Assembly: GCF_014649495.1 (NCBI RefSeq)
Contig: NZ_BMTD01000024.1
Coordinates: forward strand, 1 to 64,000
Length of the DNA stretch: 64,000 nt
Direction: 5' to 3'
From: Streptomyces filipinensis
Lineage (GTDB): Bacteria > Actinomycetota > Actinomycetes > Streptomycetales > Streptomycetaceae
The notes under the pieces are model-generated. The model saw only the letters and a list, made by a program, of their open reading frames with translations, was not told the DNA's origin and ran no database searches. Shown here in pieces: positions 52,742 to 62,207 of this stretch (positions are counted from its first letter, which is position 1; each line of letters opens with the position of its first letter). The translations under genes were made by a program, and so were the position numbers.

Positions 52742-53581
52742 ATGAGTGACTCCCTGCGGGACCGGATAGAGCGGTACTACGCCACGGTGCCCCTGCTGTT
52801 CGCCGAGGCGGAAGACTTCGGTCCGCTGAGGCTGTTCGTGCGCAAGGAGCCCGGCACTCCGTACTACGGCGGACCAAGCCATGCCCAGCCCATCGCACAG
52901 GGAGCCTCGGCCGTCACGGCCGCCGACATCGCGTGCGTGCGCGCACGGCAGCGCGAACTGGGCGTGCCGGAGGCGTTCGAGTGGCTCGCGGAGGCGGCGC
53001 CCGGGATGCGTGTTCTTGTCGAGGGCAGCGGACTGCCGGTGCTGGAACGGCCGTTGATGGACATCGACCGTCCCGTGGCCCCGGCGCCGTTGCCGGACGG
53101 TGTGAAGCTACGGGTGATGACGGCCGACGACCCCGCGCTGCCCGCCGTGCTCGCGCTCCCCCGTCTGGCGTTCGGGCAGCAGGACACCGCCCTGGGCCCG
53201 GCGGGCCCTGCGGAGTCGCTGTCGGTGGCTGCCGAGCTGTCCGAGGACGGCACCGTGGAGTCGGTTCGCCCTACGCTCCGCGCCGGGCACAAGACGCTCA
53301 TCGCGGCCGTCGCCGCCGACGGCACCCCGCTGGCCGCCGGCCACTACCACCCGGCGGCGGGCGCCACAGAGATCGGCGGCATCGGCACCCTCCCCGTCGC
53401 CCGCCGCCAGGGCCTGGCCCCGGCGGTCACCGCGGCACTGGTCGAGCATGCCCGCGAGCACGGGGTGAGCACGGTGTTCCTCGCCTACGCGCAGGACGCC
53501 GTCGCCCGAATCTACGCCCGCCTGGGTTTCTCCCCCGCCGGCACCACTCTGCTGATCGCGAACCAGCCCGCGAGGTCCTGA
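52742..53581 (+). CDS. GNAT-family N-acetyltransferase
   Basis: The 279-residue protein has a C-terminal GNAT domain with the acetyl-CoA-binding signature IGTLPVARRQGLAPAVTAAL and the following FLAYAQDAVARIYARLGFSP. The N-terminal half (SLRDRIERYYATVPLLFAEA) is a second, less conserved acetyltransferase-like region. The substrate is unknown. ATG 52742; the frame is open far upstream because it runs through the IS relic. Confidence 0.85.
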   Translation: MSDSLRDRIERYYATVPLLFAEAEDFGPLRLFVRKEPGTPYYGGPSHAQPIAQGASAVTAADIACVRARQRELGVPEAFEWLAEAAPGMRVLVEGSGLPVLERPLMDIDRPVAPAPLPDGVKLRVMTADDPALPAVLALPRLAFGQQDTALGPAGPAESLSVAAELSEDGTVESVRPTLRAGHKTLIAAVAADGTPLAAGHYHPAAGATEIGGIGTLPVARRQGLAPAVTAALVEHAREHGVSTVFLAYAQDAVARIYARLGFSPAGTTLLIANQPARS

Positions 53582-53970
53582 GGCCGTGTAGCGAAAGTGG
53601 ATCGCGAGCGGTGAAGGATCACTCTTCCTCCGAGGAGATCTCACGGACGAGCAGGGGGCGGTGCTGGAGCCGTTGTTGCCGACGCTCCTCCTTCCGATGC
53701 TCGGGAACGCGGAAATACCCGACCGAGCCCACGGTACTGTCACGCAGGCGCTGACCCACTGTGGAGTCGCCTACGATGCAGCCCGCGCGTTGGCGACAAG
53801 CTTGCTGGGCGAGCCGGAACCAGGCGAGGGTCCCCGTTGGACCGTGACTGCCGACAGCCCGATCGTCATATGTTCATCGCCCTACAGCCCCCGCCACATA
53901 CCGCTCGCTCTCGGCATCACATCAAGCCAGGCCCACTTCCTCGCGGACGCCCTCGACGCATGCGGGTGAC
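53582..53970 (+). pseudogene. IS5-end and transposase start fused to an unidentified gene tail
   Basis: The stretch CGTGTAGCGAAAGTGGATC (53585-53603) is an IS terminus (compare 4872-4890). It is followed by LTDEQGAVLEPLLPTLLLP, the first residues of an IS5-family transposase (normally DEQWAVLEPLLP). After about 53700 it changes to GTVTQALTHCGVAYDAARAL, RWTVTADSPIVICSSPYSPR and HIPLALGITSSQAHFLADAL, the C-terminal part of an unidentified protein ending at 53969. The join looks like a deletion fusion. Confidence 0.6.
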
Positions 53971-54200
53971 ATCCACGGCTGACATCAACGCCGAGGACCG
54001 CCAGTGGTCCTGAGGTGGGCTGGAGGCCGAGCAGTCTGCCGTCTTCGGAGTCCAGACCTCGCTCAGGCGGCGGTCGCCGCCCCAAAAGCGGCGGGAACCG
54101 CCCGACGACGGAATCTCCAAAACGCCCCTTCTGCCCGGGCTCTTCATTAATATTCCGACCACGGCGTGCTGCCGGTGTCCGAGGCCATTGGGGGGGTTGG
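53971..54200. other. intergenic, upstream of the STAND module
   Basis: No gene recognised. It should hold the promoter of the two-gene unit. TTGGGGGGG precedes the ATG at 54201 as ribosome binding site. No distinctive operator is seen. Confidence 0.45.
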
Positions 54201-54617
54201 ATGGACAACTCGATGATTGACGGAGTGGTATCGGCCGTGACCGCCGCCGCGGCGACCTACGGTCGGAACGTTCTCGGCCACGGCGAGGTGGCTGCGGAAG
54301 AGGCCACCGTGCGACTGGGGCGGCGGCTGCTGGAGCGGCTGCGGCGCAATCCCGACTCCGACGCGCAGATGTCCAGAGCGGTCCTGGCCGTTGCCGACGA
54401 TCCGGCGGACGAGGACTACACAGCCGTACTGCGAGCCAAGGTCGAGAAGGCCCTCGGCCGCGAGGACGGTCTGGCCGACGACCTGGCTGCGCTGCTGGCC
54501 GAGTCGGGGGTCGGCCGGGCGACGGTCTCCGGGGACCGGTCGGTGCGGATGACGACCAACCACGGCATCGTGTCGCTGGGAGACAACGTCCGCAACAGCA
54601 TCGCGAACCCTGGATGA
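54201..54617 (+). CDS. small partner protein of the STAND module
   Basis: The 138-residue protein has helical segments (IDGVVSAVTAAAATYGRNVL, EEATVRLGRRLLERLRRN, VLRAKVEKALGREDGLADDL) and ends with a short beta-like motif, GDRSVRMTTNHGIVSLGDNV. The NxGI(V/I)SxGD motif recurs near the N-terminus of the next protein (ADNYGIISTGDDATN). The gene overlaps it by 4 bases (ATGA), so they are coupled. The shared motif could let the two interact or assemble. Function unknown. Confidence 0.82.
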   Translation: MDNSMIDGVVSAVTAAAATYGRNVLGHGEVAAEEATVRLGRRLLERLRRNPDSDAQMSRAVLAVADDPADEDYTAVLRAKVEKALGREDGLADDLAALLAESGVGRATVSGDRSVRMTTNHGIVSLGDNVRNSIANPG

Positions 54618-57226
54618 CCGAGGCGGACAGAGCCGCGGCTCGCGCCGTGACCCTCGGCGCGGACAACTACGGCATCATCTCCACCGGTGACGACGCCACC
54701 AACGTTCTGGTGGTCTTCGACGGACCGCCGCCAAGCCCCGTCGACACCGGATTTCCGTCGCCGCCGGTCTCGCTGTCCCCGGCTCACGTGGCAGGGGCGC
54801 CCGTTGTGGGACGTGAGACGGAGATCGCCGAGCTGCACGCGGCGCTGTCGGAGGCTGCGGGCCCGGGCCTGATCGTCAGGGCGCTGACCGGGCTCGGTGG
54901 CGTGGGCAAGTCGACACTGGCCAACCACTACGCCGAGGTCCACCGGGGCGGCCACGCCCTGATCCACTGGCTGAGTGCGGAGAACCCGGACGAGATCGAA
55001 GCTGGCCTCGCGGGTCTCGCCGCCCGGCTTGACTCGCGCTGGGCGGAGACCGCCCCGCCATCGGCGGCCGCTTGGGCCACGGCCTGGCTGGGCGCGCATC
55101 GCGGGTGGCTGCTGATCCTGGACAACGTCAACGACCGAAGCGACATCACCCCCCTGCTGGCCCGACTGGCCGAGGGACGGTTCCTGATCACCACAAGGCT
55201 GGCGACCGGCTGGCGCGGAATCCAAACCTTGGCCGTGGGCACGCTGGCGCCGGAGGCGGCCGCGAAAGTGCTGCGCGGGGCAGGCGCCGAGCTCGACGAC
55301 GCCGCAGCCGCGGACCTGTGCCGTGCGCTGGGACACCTGCCGCTGGCTCTGGATCAGGCCGGCGCCTATCTGGAGGAGACCAGGACCGAGGCTCGCGAAT
55401 ATCTCAGGCTCCTGGCCGACGACCGCGCCAGCACGCTGCGCGACGCCGCGACCGGCACGGCCCGGGACCGGACCGTATCCGCGGTCTGGTCGGTGACGCT
55501 GGACCGTCTGGCCGAGCAGGAACCGGTCGCGGTGGAACTCCTGCGGGCTCTGGCATGGTTCGCGCCGACCGGGATCCCGCGGCGCCTTCTGGACCCGATG
55601 CCCGACCAGGCAGCGGCGAACCGCGCCGTCGGCCGACTGAACGCCTACAGCATGATCACCTTGAAGAACGACGACGGGGACCCTGTCGGCGCCCGGATCT
55701 CGGTGCACCGCCTCGTGCAGGCCGTCACCCGCACGCCGGAAGCCGGTAACCCGCATCGCAGCGCCGACGCCGTCCGCGAAGGGTGGACCAACGCCGTCGC
55801 GCTGCTGTCCGCGGCCTTCCCGGCGGAGAATGCCCTGGCGGACACGGCCACCTGGCGCCTGCTGCTGCCCCACATCGACGCGCTGTTCGCGGAATCGGCC
55901 GCCGAGGATCCGCTCCCTCTCGCGGACGCCCTGTTCATGAACACGGCCATCCACCTGATCCAGCAGAGCCAGCAGCACCGCGCGGTGCCCTACCTGGTGC
56001 ATGCCCTGCGAGCCCGCGAGCGTGACTTCGGACCGAGGCATCCTTTGGCCCTGACCATGCGCGTCGCACTCGCCTCGGCCTACGAGGAGTCCGGGGACCT
56101 GGCGCGCGCGATCCCGCTGTTCGAGACGGCCTTCGCCGATCGCCGAGACGTGCTGGGCCCGGACCACCCGGAGACCCACACGTCCCGGGTCCGCCTCGCC
56201 AGCGCCTACGAGGCAGCGGGCAGGCTCGACCTGGCGATCGAGCAGCTCGGCCAGGCGCTTGACGACTCTGAGCGAGTGTTCGGCCGCAACCACCCCTGCA
56301 CCCTGATGGCGCGCAACAACCTGGCCCACGCCTTCGATTCGGCGGGCCGACCGGACCTGGCGATCCCGCTGTACACCGAGGTCCTGGCCGATCACGAGGG
56401 CGTTCGGGGCCGAGATCACCCGAACACGCTGACCGCGCGCCACAACCTCGCGTACGCGCGTGGCGCGGCAGGCCGACCGGACCAGGCGATCTCGCTGTAC
56501 ACCGAACTCATCGAGGACATGAAACGGGTGCTCGGCCCGGACCACCCGCAGACCCTCAGCACCGGCAACAACCTGGCGTCCGCCTACAGGTCACTGGGCG
56601 ACCTCGAACGGGCGACGGAGCTGTACGAGAGAACGGCCGACGACCGCGCACGGGTGCTGGGGCCGGACCACCCGGACACGTTGACCTCTCGCAGCGACCT
56701 CGCCCTCATCTATCAGGTCGCCGGCGACGGGGAGCGGGCGATCCCGCTGGCCGAAGCGGTCCTCGCCGACCGGCGGCGTGTCCTGAGCACCGACCACCCG
56801 GACATTCTGACCTCCCTCAACATTCTCGCCGGCTGCTACGACGCGGTCGGCGCCACGGATAGGGCCATAGCCCTGTACGAGGAAGTCGTTCGCGACCGCA
56901 CAAGGGTCCTGGGCTCGAACCATCCCGACACGCTGATGGCGCGCAACAACCTCGCCTGCGCCCTCGCGGAAGCCGGCGACCTGGCCACGGCGATCCCCGT
57001 CCTGCACACGGTCCTTCGGGATCGCATCCACGTCCTGGGCCGCGATCATCCGCATTCGATCACCTCCCGGGGCACCCTCGGTGGCGCCTATCGGAGAGCC
57101 GGCGACTTCGACAGCGCTCTGACGTACTACAGGGAGGCCCTGGCCGACGCCCAACGTGTGTTGGGCGAGGGCCACGGGTTGACCGCGCAACTCCAGAACC
57201 GCGTGAACACGCGGCAGGACTGGTGA
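54614..57226 (+). CDS. NB-ARC (STAND) NTPase with C-terminal TPR array
   Basis: The 870-residue protein begins with a short NYGIISTGD motif (about 18-30). A NB-ARC domain follows: P-loop GLGGVGKST at 93-101, Walker B WLLILDNVND at about 165-174, RNBS-like RFLITTR at about 190, GLPL-like GHLPLALDQAG near 240. From about 445 to the end run roughly ten kinesin-light-chain-type TPR repeats with the pattern GPDHPdTLtsrnnLA. STAND proteins of this type act as sensors, often in antiviral or stress responses. No effector domain is seen inside it, so the upstream partner or an unlinked gene would supply output. Confidence 0.9.
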   Translation: MTEADRAAARAVTLGADNYGIISTGDDATNVLVVFDGPPPSPVDTGFPSPPVSLSPAHVAGAPVVGRETEIAELHAALSEAAGPGLIVRALTGLGGVGKSTLANHYAEVHRGGHALIHWLSAENPDEIEAGLAGLAARLDSRWAETAPPSAAAWATAWLGAHRGWLLILDNVNDRSDITPLLARLAEGRFLITTRLATGWRGIQTLAVGTLAPEAAAKVLRGAGAELDDAAAADLCRALGHLPLALDQAGAYLEETRTEAREYLRLLADDRASTLRDAATGTARDRTVSAVWSVTLDRLAEQEPVAVELLRALAWFAPTGIPRRLLDPMPDQAAANRAVGRLNAYSMITLKNDDGDPVGARISVHRLVQAVTRTPEAGNPHRSADAVREGWTNAVALLSAAFPAENALADTATWRLLLPHIDALFAESAAEDPLPLADALFMNTAIHLIQQSQQHRAVPYLVHALRARERDFGPRHPLALTMRVALASAYEESGDLARAIPLFETAFADRRDVLGPDHPETHTSRVRLASAYEAAGRLDLAIEQLGQALDDSERVFGRNHPCTLMARNNLAHAFDSAGRPDLAIPLYTEVLADHEGVRGRDHPNTLTARHNLAYARGAAGRPDQAISLYTELIEDMKRVLGPDHPQTLSTGNNLASAYRSLGDLERATELYERTADDRARVLGPDHPDTLTSRSDLALIYQVAGDGERAIPLAEAVLADRRRVLSTDHPDILTSLNILAGCYDAVGATDRAIALYEEVVRDRTRVLGSNHPDTLMARNNLACALAEAGDLATAIPVLHTVLRDRIHVLGRDHPHSITSRGTLGGAYRRAGDFDSALTYYREALADAQRVLGEGHGLTAQLQNRVNTRQDW

Positions 57227-57404
57227 CCTGGCAAGAACGCTGGTGGAGAGAAGAAACGGCTGAGCGCAGATCGCCCTCACGTCCTGGTCGCAGTCGGCGT
57301 AGAGCAGACGTGTCAGCTCAAGCCGTGACTCGTGGACCATGCGGTCACGCATCGACGGCTCGCAGACAAGCGGTCCGTTGCTCTCCGGGCTGCCAGGCCA
57401 GCTC

Positions 57405-59162
57405 CTAGAAGGGTTCAGCGGCCCGCAGAAGACTCTGTGGAAGGTAGGGGGATTCGACGCGGATGGCCCAGCCGCGGCGACGGGCGTGGCAGGCCAGCGC
57501 GAGGATGTCGAGGTTGACGGAAGCATCTGGATCGTCGGCGCGGTCGGCGACCTGGTAGTAGTCACGGTGGGCTTCGAGCGCGTCGGCCAGGGCCAGGTTG
57601 AAGCTCTCCTCGTCGCCCTCCACGAGTTGTGACAGCAGCACGGCCGGCGGCATGGCGAAGCCCCAGTCCTTGGCTTTCTCGGCTTGTCGCAGCGCCCGCT
57701 GCGCGGCCGGCTCGGGATCAACGCCCTTGAGGTAGGCGTGAAGGGCTTCGCGGTACGCGCTGAAGGCGGAGCGGTCCGGGCGGGCGAAGGCGGGTCCGGT
57801 GAGGACCAGCGGGGTGAGGTCCTCGCGTGCGCCGGTGATGAGGGCGAAGGCGGTGGCCGTCTGCCAGTTCCCGGCGGCGGCTTCCTCGCCCCGCTCGGCC
57901 GGGTAGCGCAGTGTGCGGCCGTCGACCTTCACCTCGGCTTCGGTGCCCGGTTCCGCGAGGGCGATGCGGAAGAGGGCCGCCCCCGTCTGGGACGCGAGGC
58001 GAAGGTTCGCGAGCTGCGCGTCCGTGACGCCGCCGGAGCTCCCCGCACGCCACTTGAACAGGCGCGCCTGATCGCCCATGACGCTGCCCAGCAGCCCGAC
58101 ATCCAGGGGTTCTTCGCCGTCGGGCGTGAACGCCTCCTGGATGTGTTCCTCGTACATGGCCTCGATCCGCGGGTTCACCGTCCGCTCGCAGACCGGCCGC
58201 TCGACCACCAGCGGGCCCGCGGCGAGCGCGGCCACCGCGTCCGGCCGCCGGTCCCGGCCGAACCCCGCGACCCGCGGGCCTCGGGTCTCGAAGCCGGTGA
58301 CCAGCGCGTGCGGGAGGTAGTCGGTGTGGACGGCAGGCGCCCAGCCCAGGGTTCGGTACGCGAGCGCGGCGAGGGCGATGGGGACAAGCGGGAGAAGGCT
58401 GCTCGGGGAGGCCGCGGGGCTGTGCAGGGTGGTGTGCCTGGCCAGGAGGTCGGCCAGTGCGGCATCGAAGGCTTCCCGGTCCTCGGCGGTCAGGGCGCGC
58501 AGCGTGAGCAGCGCCGCACTGCCCGGCCGGTCCAGAAGCGGCTCGCCGGTCTCCCGGGCGCGGGTTCGGAGGCGGTCCAGGGCCGCGTCGACGGCTGTGA
58601 GCTTGGCCTGCGCGCTCGGCGGGTACTCCTCGTCGTCGCCGGTGTCGTCCAGGACCACGGCCGTCAGTCCGGTGGCGAGCTCGCCGATGGGCGTCCCCTG
58701 CGCCCTCTCGGCGAACTTCTGCCGGGCGAAGTGGAAGGCCTCGCCGTGCCACTTGGCTTTGTCCCTGAGGACCGCCAGGCAGAGCGCGTCGATCCACTCC
58801 CCGGGCGTGACGCTCTCCTCGGGAGCATCCTCACCGGGGCCGTAGCTCATGCCGAAGTTCACGTACTCCAGGAAGACCTGGAAGCTGCAGTGCGGGTGGT
58901 ACGCCGCGTAGGCGACAGCGCCGGCCGCGGCTTCGGATGCGTCCTTGAGGGCGGCCTTGGCCTCCGGGGTGTCGAGGTCGGGTGTCTCGACGGAGAGGGC
59001 GCCCAGGTAGTCGAGGAACTCGTCTGCGATCGACTGCCATTCGTAGGTGGCCATCCGGCCGCCCCTCGACATGGACCGCACCTGGCGCCCGATGCGGTTC
59101 GTGAAGTCCTCACGTGCCGCCGACACGACGGGGCCGCCAACCTGGTGACGCTCTATCCGCAC
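57405..59162 (-). CDS. Imm49-like immunity-family protein
   Basis: The 585-residue protein contains two or three related helical units. Conserved stretches such as QVFLEYVNFGMSYGPGED, the mid PLVVERPVCERTVNPRIEAM, VLLSQLVEGDEESFNLALAD, ALEAHRDYYQVADRADDPDA and LDILALACHARRRGWAIRVE resemble Streptomyces proteins annotated as Imm49 family. These are predicted antitoxins of polymorphic toxin systems, but no toxin gene lies next to it. GTG 59162, with AAGGAG 8 bases upstream, was chosen because it includes the first conserved helix. Family name is from memory. Confidence 0.72.
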   Translation of the reverse strand: MRIERHQVGGPVVSAAREDFTNRIGRQVRSMSRGGRMATYEWQSIADEFLDYLGALSVETPDLDTPEAKAALKDASEAAAGAVAYAAYHPHCSFQVFLEYVNFGMSYGPGEDAPEESVTPGEWIDALCLAVLRDKAKWHGEAFHFARQKFAERAQGTPIGELATGLTAVVLDDTGDDEEYPPSAQAKLTAVDAALDRLRTRARETGEPLLDRPGSAALLTLRALTAEDREAFDAALADLLARHTTLHSPAASPSSLLPLVPIALAALAYRTLGWAPAVHTDYLPHALVTGFETRGPRVAGFGRDRRPDAVAALAAGPLVVERPVCERTVNPRIEAMYEEHIQEAFTPDGEEPLDVGLLGSVMGDQARLFKWRAGSSGGVTDAQLANLRLASQTGAALFRIALAEPGTEAEVKVDGRTLRYPAERGEEAAAGNWQTATAFALITGAREDLTPLVLTGPAFARPDRSAFSAYREALHAYLKGVDPEPAAQRALRQAEKAKDWGFAMPPAVLLSQLVEGDEESFNLALADALEAHRDYYQVADRADDPDASVNLDILALACHARRRGWAIRVESPYLPQSLLRAAEPF

Positions 59163-59745
59163 TACCCTGCTCCTTGATCGAATCTCCGCGACAGCCTAGG
59201 CGAAGGATCTGACAAGCCAGCGGCTGCTGTGCACGCAGCACGAACCAGCCCCGTGTCGAGAGAGTGGTGGCGGGTGCGTGGGCGGCGGCGCCCCAACTGC
59301 ATGTGGCTGGGGACCAATCTGTGGGTTTTGCACCTGACCGCGGAGCAGGTCGAGTCGGCGGAGTTCGCCTGGCAGCCTGCGGCCGATCCGACTGCCCTCG
59401 TAGGAAGTCCCAGCGAGCAGGCGGTGGTGACGCACCGCCAGCAGGTGTCAGGGTGCCCGGCTCTGCCACCCGGACACCGGGCTGGGCTCCGACCAGGGCC
59501 CTGCGTGGGGAATTCGTCGAAGCAGCGGGCTGGCTCGATGGCGAAGACGGGGCGGCCGATGGCCCAGCCGGTGTTGTCCGAGGACGAGCGGGCGGCGCTG
59601 GTGCGCTGGTCGCGGCGGGCGAAGTCCTCGCAGGCGCTCCTCGCGGGCCCCGCCAATTGGCCTTTCAACGACTCCGTGGTGTAGAAAGCTCCGTCGATCA
59701 ATCATGATCACATCACCGAGCTCTCTCATTCGGGGGAATGGAAGA
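59163..59745. other. IS630 N-terminal relic and non-coding sequence
   Basis: Near 59538-59640 the plus strand reads MAKTGRPMAQPVLSEDERAA, then LVRWSRRAKSSQAL, the typical first residues of an IS630-family transposase. The frame then becomes unrelated. The remainder (59163-59530 and 59645-59745) has no recognisable gene. The end holds GGGGGAAT/GGAAGA ahead of the lipoprotein gene. Confidence 0.55.
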
Positions 59746-60372
59746 ATGACATCAACTCGCCGTGTTCTCAGCACGGTTGTGCTTCTGGCTGCCCTCAGCG
59801 GCGTCGCCGCCTGCGATCCGGACGACTCCGACGCCGCGGGCGCGACCGGAGGTTCCGGCAGCAGCGCCTCGCCGTCGAGCGCGCCGTCGGCTACGGCGTC
59901 CAAGGCATCGGACACCGGCAAGCCTGGTAACAGCGACCCGACCGATGACGTCGATGGTGACGGAAAGGGCGGGGACTGCGGCAAGCCCCCGACCCTGCCC
60001 GCAGGACACACGAAGTTGAAGGTCGAGCTGATGCGTGACTCCAGCGGCTTCGAGGCCGCGGAGGCCAAGCCGCACTGCACGCCGAACGACTGGATCTACG
60101 GCGCCGAGAAGGGGGCTCAGACCAAGCACTACGTCCTTCCCGAGGGCGTCAAGGCATATCTGGCCCTGGCTGCCGGCCCCGGCAAGTGGAAGCAGGTCGA
60201 CCATGAGCAGCTGTCGCTGCACATCGACCGCTGCCTGGCCGAGGAAATCGGGGCTCCCACCAAGGACTACCCCAAGGTGAAGGCGCCCTACGGCTGCTTC
60301 GGCAACATCTACGACGTCACGCTGAACGCCAAGGGCGAAGTCGAGACGATGAAGGAGATCTGGAGCGTCTGA
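59746..60372 (+). CDS. lipoprotein of unknown function
   Basis: The 208-residue protein starts at ATG 59746 (TSTRRVLSTVVLLAALSGVA) and has a lipobox VAAC, so it is a lipid-anchored, surface-exposed protein. A Ser/Gly/Asp-rich linker (GSSASPSSAPSATASKASD, DDVDGDGKGGDCGKP) precedes a compact domain with four cysteines in KPHCTPNDW, IDRCLAEE, YGCFGNIY and the DCGK of the linker, likely disulfide-linked. A strong hairpin follows the stop. No family assigned. Confidence 0.78.
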   Translation: MTSTRRVLSTVVLLAALSGVAACDPDDSDAAGATGGSGSSASPSSAPSATASKASDTGKPGNSDPTDDVDGDGKGGDCGKPPTLPAGHTKLKVELMRDSSGFEAAEAKPHCTPNDWIYGAEKGAQTKHYVLPEGVKAYLALAAGPGKWKQVDHEQLSLHIDRCLAEEIGAPTKDYPKVKAPYGCFGNIYDVTLNAKGEVETMKEIWSV

Positions 60373-60386
60373 CGACGGCCGTCAGC

Positions 60387-60412
60387 CCGGCCGGAGTTCA
60401 CGCTCCGGCCGG
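60387..60412 (+). terminator. CCGGCCGGA hairpin after the lipoprotein gene
   Basis: CCGGCCGGA (60387-60395) and TCCGGCCGG (60404-60412) are perfect inverted arms of 9 bp with an 8-base loop, 14 bases after the stop codon. Confidence 0.75.
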
Positions 60413-60620
60413 ATCATCCGGCGTTCCCGGTGCCGAGTGGTGCCGCCGACTGCATGTGCTAACTCCACGGCGTGGCGCTCGCGATGGCCGGCCGTGTCGA
60501 ACCTCGGCGGCCGGCCTCCGCTGGAGCCTCGCTTCTCGCGGCTGGCGCTCTGGTCACGCTTCTGCTGCAGGGGCACGCGGCGAGTGATGTCGCGCATGCC
60601 CCTGTCCCAGTGGTGCGACG
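60413..60620. other. no gene recognised
   Basis: Short gap before the end of the multicopper oxidase gene (minus strand). No coding sequence or strong signals are apparent. Confidence 0.4.
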
Positions 60621-62207
60621 TCACTGCGCGGTGGTGAACTCCGCCATCATCGCCATGTCCTCGTGTTCGAGGTTGTGGCAGTGCAGCAGGAACCGGCCCG
60701 CGTAGTCGGTGAAACGGACCGCGACCTCGACACCCTGCGCGGGCAGCACGTCGACGGTGTCCTTCCAGCCCGCGTCGAACGCCCCGGGAGCGGCCGCGTT
60801 GCGGCTGACCACCTGGAACGGGTCCAGGTGTAGGTGGACGGGGTGGTGGAAGTCGGTGACGAACCGCCAGATCTCCACCTGGCCGAGCTTCGGCATGGCC
60901 AGGGAGCGACCGGGCTTGTAGTCCTGGCCGTTGATCGTCCAGTTGTCCTGCGACTTCTGGAATACGAAGGTCCGGGCTGCCACGGCCTTGGCCGGGTCCA
61001 GCTTCTCGACCTTGGCCAGCGTGCCGCCTGGCGCCCGGGAGTCGTCACTCACCGAGGCGCTGCTGATGTCGAAGCGCATGACCTCGGCCGTCCCGCCGCT
61101 GCCGAGCCGGTTGACCAGCCGGACGCTGCTGCCGACCGGGTAGCGGGCGAAGTCGACCACGAGGTCGAAGCGTTCGGCCGGGGCCAGCTCGATCGCGTCG
61201 TGCGCGACCGGGCGCTCCAGCAGGCCGCCGTCGGAGCCGATCTGCAGCAGTCCCCCGCCGCCCGGCGGTTGCGGGTCGAGCTCCAGCCGGTAGCGGCGCG
61301 CGTTGGAGGCGTTGAGGATGCGCAGCCGGTAGCGGGCGCGGTCCACCGGCGCGACCGGCCAGGGCGCGCCGTTGACCAGGATGACGTCGCCCAGCACGCC
61401 GTTCATGTAGGCGGCCTGGACGCCAGGCTTGACCTCGCTCGCGTCCAGCGCGGGGCAGGCGAAGGAGCCGTCGGCGGCGAACGAGCGGTCCGCGATCATC
61501 AGCGGCAGCTCCCGCGGGCCGTGCGGCAGACCGAGCGAGGCCTCCTCGTCGTCGCGGACCAGATGGAAGCCGGCCAGCCCCCGGTACACGTGCGGGCCGG
61601 TGAAGCCCATCGTGTGGTCGTGGTACCAGAGCGTCGCGGCCCGCTGGTTCATCGGGTAGTCGTAGACGCGCTCGCGCTGGACCGCCGCCGGGTCCATACC
61701 CGCCATCCCGGCCATGGAGCTCGCACCGGGCCCGCCGGTGCCGCCACCGAGCGGGGCGGTCTGGTCCATCGGGTAGCCGTCGCTCTCGTGCGGCGTGTGG
61801 CCGCCGTGCAGGTGCACGACGGTCGGGTGCGGCAGCTCGTTGCGGTGAGTGACCACCGTCCGGCGGCCTGAGCGCGACTCGATCGTCGGGCCGGGGAACA
61901 TGCCCTGGTAGCCCCAGACCTCGGTGTCGTGACCGGGCACCAGGTGGGCCAGGCCCGGACGGGCGGTGATCTTGTAGTAGTCGGTGGTGCCGTCGGTGCG
62001 GGTCGGCTGGAGCACGGACGGGATCGGCAGCTGCACCGCGTAGCGCTTGGGCAGGGGCACCCGGCTGCGCAGCAACAGGCCGGGCTGCCCACCGGGGATC
62101 AGCCCACCGAGCGTGGGCAGGCCGACCGCGACGGCCCCGGCCCCCAGGGCGCCCACGGCGCCCACTCCGAGGAACTTGCGCCGGCTCCAGGGGTTCGTGC
62201 CGCTCAT
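60621..62207 (-). CDS. Tat-exported multicopper oxidase (CotA/phenoxazinone-synthase-like)
   Basis: The 528-residue enzyme has a Tat signal (SRRKFLGVGAVGALGAGAV). Its copper-binding motifs are HLHGGH, WYHDHTMGF, HPVHLHLDPF and HCHNLEHEDM, which supply the type 1 and trinuclear copper sites. It should couple oxidation of phenols, bilirubin-like compounds or metals to O2 reduction outside the cell. A Met/Gly-rich insert (GGTGGPGASSMAGMAGMD) lies near the second site. Its ATG overlaps the stop of the upstream membrane protein gene (ATGA), so the two are coupled. A MarR gene is divergent from the operon. Confidence 0.92.
   Translation of the reverse strand: MSGTNPWSRRKFLGVGAVGALGAGAVAVGLPTLGGLIPGGQPGLLLRSRVPLPKRYAVQLPIPSVLQPTRTDGTTDYYKITARPGLAHLVPGHDTEVWGYQGMFPGPTIESRSGRRTVVTHRNELPHPTVVHLHGGHTPHESDGYPMDQTAPLGGGTGGPGASSMAGMAGMDPAAVQRERVYDYPMNQRAATLWYHDHTMGFTGPHVYRGLAGFHLVRDDEEASLGLPHGPRELPLMIADRSFAADGSFACPALDASEVKPGVQAAYMNGVLGDVILVNGAPWPVAPVDRARYRLRILNASNARRYRLELDPQPPGGGGLLQIGSDGGLLERPVAHDAIELAPAERFDLVVDFARYPVGSSVRLVNRLGSGGTAEVMRFDISSASVSDDSRAPGGTLAKVEKLDPAKAVAARTFVFQKSQDNWTINGQDYKPGRSLAMPKLGQVEIWRFVTDFHHPVHLHLDPFQVVSRNAAAPGAFDAGWKDTVDVLPAQGVEVAVRFTDYAGRFLLHCHNLEHEDMAMMAEFTTAQ

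Noticed and set aside
54416..56545. 709-residue frame antisense to the NB-ARC/TPR gene
   Set aside because: It is a shadow of the TPR repeats; the regular repeat structure of the plus strand creates a repetitive antisense translation.
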